Shown: positions 4,105-6,726 of the stretch, one piece after another
Numbering within the stretch: position 1 is the first letter of the stretch
Layout of the letters: every line of letters begins with the position of its first letter
DNA from: Chitinophagaceae bacterium
Lineage (GTDB): Bacteria; Bacteroidota; Bacteroidia; Chitinophagales; Chitinophagaceae
Length of the DNA stretch: 6,726 bases
Assembly: GCA_947452875.1 (NCBI GenBank)
Contig: CANGEZ010000116.1
Span: 1-6,726, forward strand
Reading direction: 5' to 3'
Translations under genes and position numbers: made by a program
Notes under the pieces: generated by a model
The model's input: the letters and a program-made list of their open reading frames with translations, nothing else
What the model was told of the DNA's origin: nothing
Databases searched by the model: none

Positions 4105-6726
4105 TTATTGATGAGAAATGATGATTTTGATGGAATGCTGAATCAAGCCTTTATTGATATTTACAATATAAACACCATTGGGTAAGTTTTTAATTTCAAC
4201 ATATTTAATTAATTTTCTGTTTACAACAGTTGCAGACGTGGTGTATACATTTTGTCCTAAGCCGTTTAAAATTTGAATGTTGTAACTCCCATCATTGACA
4301 TTATTAAAATAAATATTGAAATTGCCAGATGAGGGGTTAGGGTAAATATAGTAGTTGTCTTTTGTTGTAGGGTAGTTGGTATTGACAATACTTGTTTTTT
4401 TGAAAACCGCTGTAAATGTTACATCTCTGTCTATGTTCAAATTGATAGAAGAAGACGTGTCGATATTTCTGAATATGGTGTTTGAATCCCAATGCGAGAA
4501 TTCATAGCCTGGGTTAGCCATTGCCGTTAGTCCAACAGGATTGCCATTGAAATACACGCCAGTCCATGGGAGCGGACCTGGAGTAATGGTAGAAATTTTT
4601 ATGTTGCCGCCCTCAGCAGGAAAAGATTTTAGTGTAACATTAACCTGACTTGTCATGCCTAAATCAGATTGAATGAAATCTCTTACAATCTGTCCTCTTC
4701 TGGAAAATTCTGATTGCATGGTGAAATGTCTGTCTCTAAAATCATTCATTTGTTGAGTAATGTTATTGGGGTCGCCCCATCTCGCATATTCTTTAAACAT
4801 TTCCGGACGCGCTTCAGTATACATAGAATCTTCTATGGCATTCAATCTTGATGGTAAATAACTTGTGTTTAAAATGTCTGCATATCTATTAATGAAATAA
4901 TTTTTAAACTTAGGATTCTGCATCGATTTCAACCAAATGTTTGAATAGGGGTAGGCTCCGGCATGAGTGTTTAGAAAATCAATCGGATTGTCTCCAGCCG
5001 AAGACCAACCATTGGGTTGTAATGACAATTCAATGTCTATGACTGCAAAACGATAACTGAAATTGGTTTTGTTGGATCTGTAAATTTTTATATTGTTATA
5101 AGGCCAGTCTTGATTTTGAATAAACGATTCTGCAATGATATAGTCATTGTAATATTCCATGTCGAAATATTTATTCGCTTGATCCCAATAGTCTCCAGCA
5201 GTTGCATCTAAGGCATTGAAATGATTATATGCGTTATAAAAGGAATCAACTGAGCCAACTACAGACCTGAGTACGCCGCCATACCAATAACTAACAGAGA
5301 GTATTTCAGTAGAATCTGCATCTTCAGCTTCTTTAAAATATTCTTCATCAAATTTTTCTCTCAATTCGTAAAGTCCAAAATATTCCCCATTGATATAAAC
5401 TGAAACAGGTCTGTAAGCCGAATAGTAATTTTTGGTTTCTTTACTTAATCCTTTTACACCACAGGCATCTTTATAAGGATAAGTCAAATATTGATTGCTT
5501 CCATTTCTTACATACAATCTGCTGTATTTATTTCGCCATGGTTTGTCTGGAAAAAGTGGATAATGCACGCTGCCACCACCTAAAACTGAGTTGTCTAATT
5601 CAAGACGAAATGAATGTTGTGGTTGAGACCTACTTCCACCGGCTCCACCATCTATCTGTATTGCCGAAGGCTGTGAAAAAATCAATGACCTGTCAGTATT
5701 GAAATATTCTGCATAAGCTGACTTTTCCCAGTCATTTTGCCAATTGTCAAAAATACCAGAGCTGCCATATAAATTATTGTTATCGGTAATCACTGAAAGC
5801 ACAGGCGTTGTGTGATTTACTGCAATCAAATAACTCGCTGCCTTCAAAGGGCTGGTAAGCATGGTGTCGCAAAATGCTCTTGCCTTCAATACTTTAGAAC
5901 TGCCAATACTAATGCTGTTTCCATTATAAATAGTGGAATTCAAACTTGGGTCTGTGCCGTCTAACGTATACCTAATTGTAGAAGTCATAGTATTAGGATT
6001 GGTAATCGTCATACTGAATCCGCCACTATACAACCCGGAAGGTTTTGAAAACACAGGTGGTTGCAGGTATTGATGAGAAGATTGTGAATTGTTATTTGAG
6101 AAAGAAGGAGTGGATGAGTTGAAGAAAACAATATCATTGATGCCATCTATTTTACAGCCTGTACTGTTATCTGTATTGATGCAATTTACATTGAGTTGAC
6201 TAATTAAATTTTGATTGTTATTATAAAGGTATACAGTCTCCCCAGACCTGCTCAATGAAAAATTAGTATGCAAGTTTAAGTTTGTATTCAATGGAGTAAA
6301 AGTGCCTGTAATTTGATCTGCTATAGTGCTACTAAAACTGAAATCCAAGTAGGTGTATGTTGTTGCAGGGTCTGTACTCACAACATCAAAAGAAAGGGAG
6401 TTGATGGGGCCTGCCGTTATTCCGGCTGCTATTAATTCGTCGGCTTTTATTAGCATTTGATGCCTTGCAGACCAATACCAATTTCCATAAGGTGCAGGAT
6501 AATCAGTTTGTCCATTGTTGATGATTCCGGTGCCAATAATGTGGTTATTAAGTTTTATGTTAGGCCTTTGTTGCACAGGTGTTCCATTGCTATTGCCACA
6601 GGCATCAGCAGAATTATCTACAAAATAATAAATGGTAGAATAAAATGAAGTGGCTGTTTGATTAAATATTGAATTGGTAGTGTATCCAGTTGAGCTAAAC
6701 GAGCAAATGTTGATGAGTATGTTTGA
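4105..6726 (-). CDS. T9SS-secreted multidomain CotH-type protein (5' partial)
   Basis: 873 visible residues. On the - strand the frame is open from 6726 to TAA at 4107-4105, so the real start lies beyond the right edge; the GTG at 6576-6574 is internal because the residues before it continue the domain pattern. In visible numbering: residues 1-60 look like the tail of one beta-rich repeat (STIYYFVDN, Cys43, RPNIKL); about 62-212 a second such domain (YPAPYGNWYWSARHQMLI, 76-93); about 223-302 a chitobiase/hexosaminidase C-terminal-like domain (IRYTLDGTDPS, 251-261); about 306-685 a CotH domain (SFRLEL 372-377, VYINGEYFGLYELREKFDEE 443-462, NQDWPYNNIKIYR 538-550, FAVIDIELSL 560-569); about 696-777 an InlB-like bacterial repeat (GYEFSHWDS, DVTFTAVFK); about 791-873 a T9SS sorting domain (YIYPNPSSGNF, LPNGVYIV). 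It is thus predicted to reach the cell surface or medium. Gln370-His371 and Asp564-x-Glu566 differ from the usual kinase-like residues. It is the promoter-proximal partner of the CotH lipoprotein. Confidence 0.9.
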   Translation of the reverse strand, partial: SNILINICSFSSTGYTTNSIFNQTATSFYSTIYYFVDNSADACGNSNGTPVQQRPNIKLNNHIIGTGIINNGQTDYPAPYGNWYWSARHQMLIKADELIAAGITAGPINSLSFDVVSTDPATTYTYLDFSFSSTIADQITGTFTPLNTNLNLHTNFSLSRSGETVYLYNNNQNLISQLNVNCINTDNSTGCKIDGINDIVFFNSSTPSFSNNNSQSSHQYLQPPVFSKPSGLYSGGFSMTITNPNTMTSTIRYTLDGTDPSLNSTIYNGNSISIGSSKVLKARAFCDTMLTSPLKAASYLIAVNHTTPVLSVITDNNNLYGSSGIFDNWQNDWEKSAYAEYFNTDRSLIFSQPSAIQIDGGAGGSRSQPQHSFRLELDNSVLGGGSVHYPLFPDKPWRNKYSRLYVRNGSNQYLTYPYKDACGVKGLSKETKNYYSAYRPVSVYINGEYFGLYELREKFDEEYFKEAEDADSTEILSVSYWYGGVLRSVVGSVDSFYNAYNHFNALDATAGDYWDQANKYFDMEYYNDYIIAESFIQNQDWPYNNIKIYRSNKTNFSYRFAVIDIELSLQPNGWSSAGDNPIDFLNTHAGAYPYSNIWLKSMQNPKFKNYFINRYADILNTSYLPSRLNAIEDSMYTEARPEMFKEYARWGDPNNITQQMNDFRDRHFTMQSEFSRRGQIVRDFIQSDLGMTSQVNVTLKSFPAEGGNIKISTITPGPLPWTGVYFNGNPVGLTAMANPGYEFSHWDSNTIFRNIDTSSSINLNIDRDVTFTAVFKKTSIVNTNYPTTKDNYYIYPNPSSGNFNIYFNNVNDGSYNIQILNGLGQNVYTTSATVVNRKLIKYVEIKNLPNGVYIVNINKGLIQHSIKIIISHQ

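Noticed and set aside
6574..6576. GTG as the start of the T9SS CotH gene
   Set aside because: The frame stays open upstream to the window edge, no signal peptide follows the GTG, and the residues before it (STIYYFVDN ... RPNIKL) belong to the same domain pattern.
6457..6648. Short + strand reading frame of 63 codons
   Set aside because: It lies wholly opposite the T9SS CotH gene, has no recognisable domain, and its composition fits an antisense shadow.
1..6726. CRISPR array, tRNA, rRNA or insertion sequence
   Set aside because: No regularly spaced repeats of CRISPR length, no cloverleaf-like or rRNA-like stretch, and no transposase or terminal inverted repeats were seen on either strand.

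Overview
The window looks like part of a chromosome from a member of the phylum Bacteroidota with a type IX secretion system (T9SS). Two large secreted proteins end in the beta-rich 'YPNP...GVY' sorting domain that T9SS recognises. There is a lipoprotein with a Bacteroidota-style signal. Base composition is AT-rich, leaders are A-rich with no clear Shine-Dalgarno sites, and one promoter matches the Bacteroidota -7 consensus TAnnTTTG. Genus cannot be assigned from this sequence.

Layout on the + strand. Positions 1-612 hold the 3' end of a secreted protein with an Ig/PKD-like repeat and a T9SS sorting domain; it is followed by a strong intrinsic terminator (636-667). A 171-residue exported protein with a PepSY-like look lies at 814-1329, with its own terminator (1363-1385). 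A class III extradiol dioxygenase of the YgiD / DOPA-4,5-dioxygenase family lies at 1494-2336, behind a near-consensus promoter (1413-1443).

Layout on the - strand. A large T9SS-exported CotH-type protein enters from the right edge and ends at 4105. Only 5 bases later a second CotH-type protein, a lipoprotein, begins (4099-2717), so the two almost certainly form one operon. After a 133-base gap comes a small DUF5808-like membrane protein (2583-2359), which converges on the dioxygenase gene with 22 bases between stop codons.

How the parts fit. The + strand genes look like three separately transcribed units. The CotH pair is the most interesting system: two different kinase-fold proteins, one predicted to go through T9SS to the cell surface or medium and the other lipid-anchored. 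This suggests an extracytoplasmic phosphorylation or surface-assembly function. The lipoprotein keeps a plausible Lys and Asp set, whereas the T9SS partner seems to lack the Lys and has Asp-x-Glu where Asp-x-Asp is usual. Other structure worth noting is a 26-base near-palindrome with 12-base tandem units just before the first T9SS sorting domain, paired TTCGAA palindromes one helical turn apart upstream of 814, and a dyad at the predicted transcription start of the dioxygenase gene.
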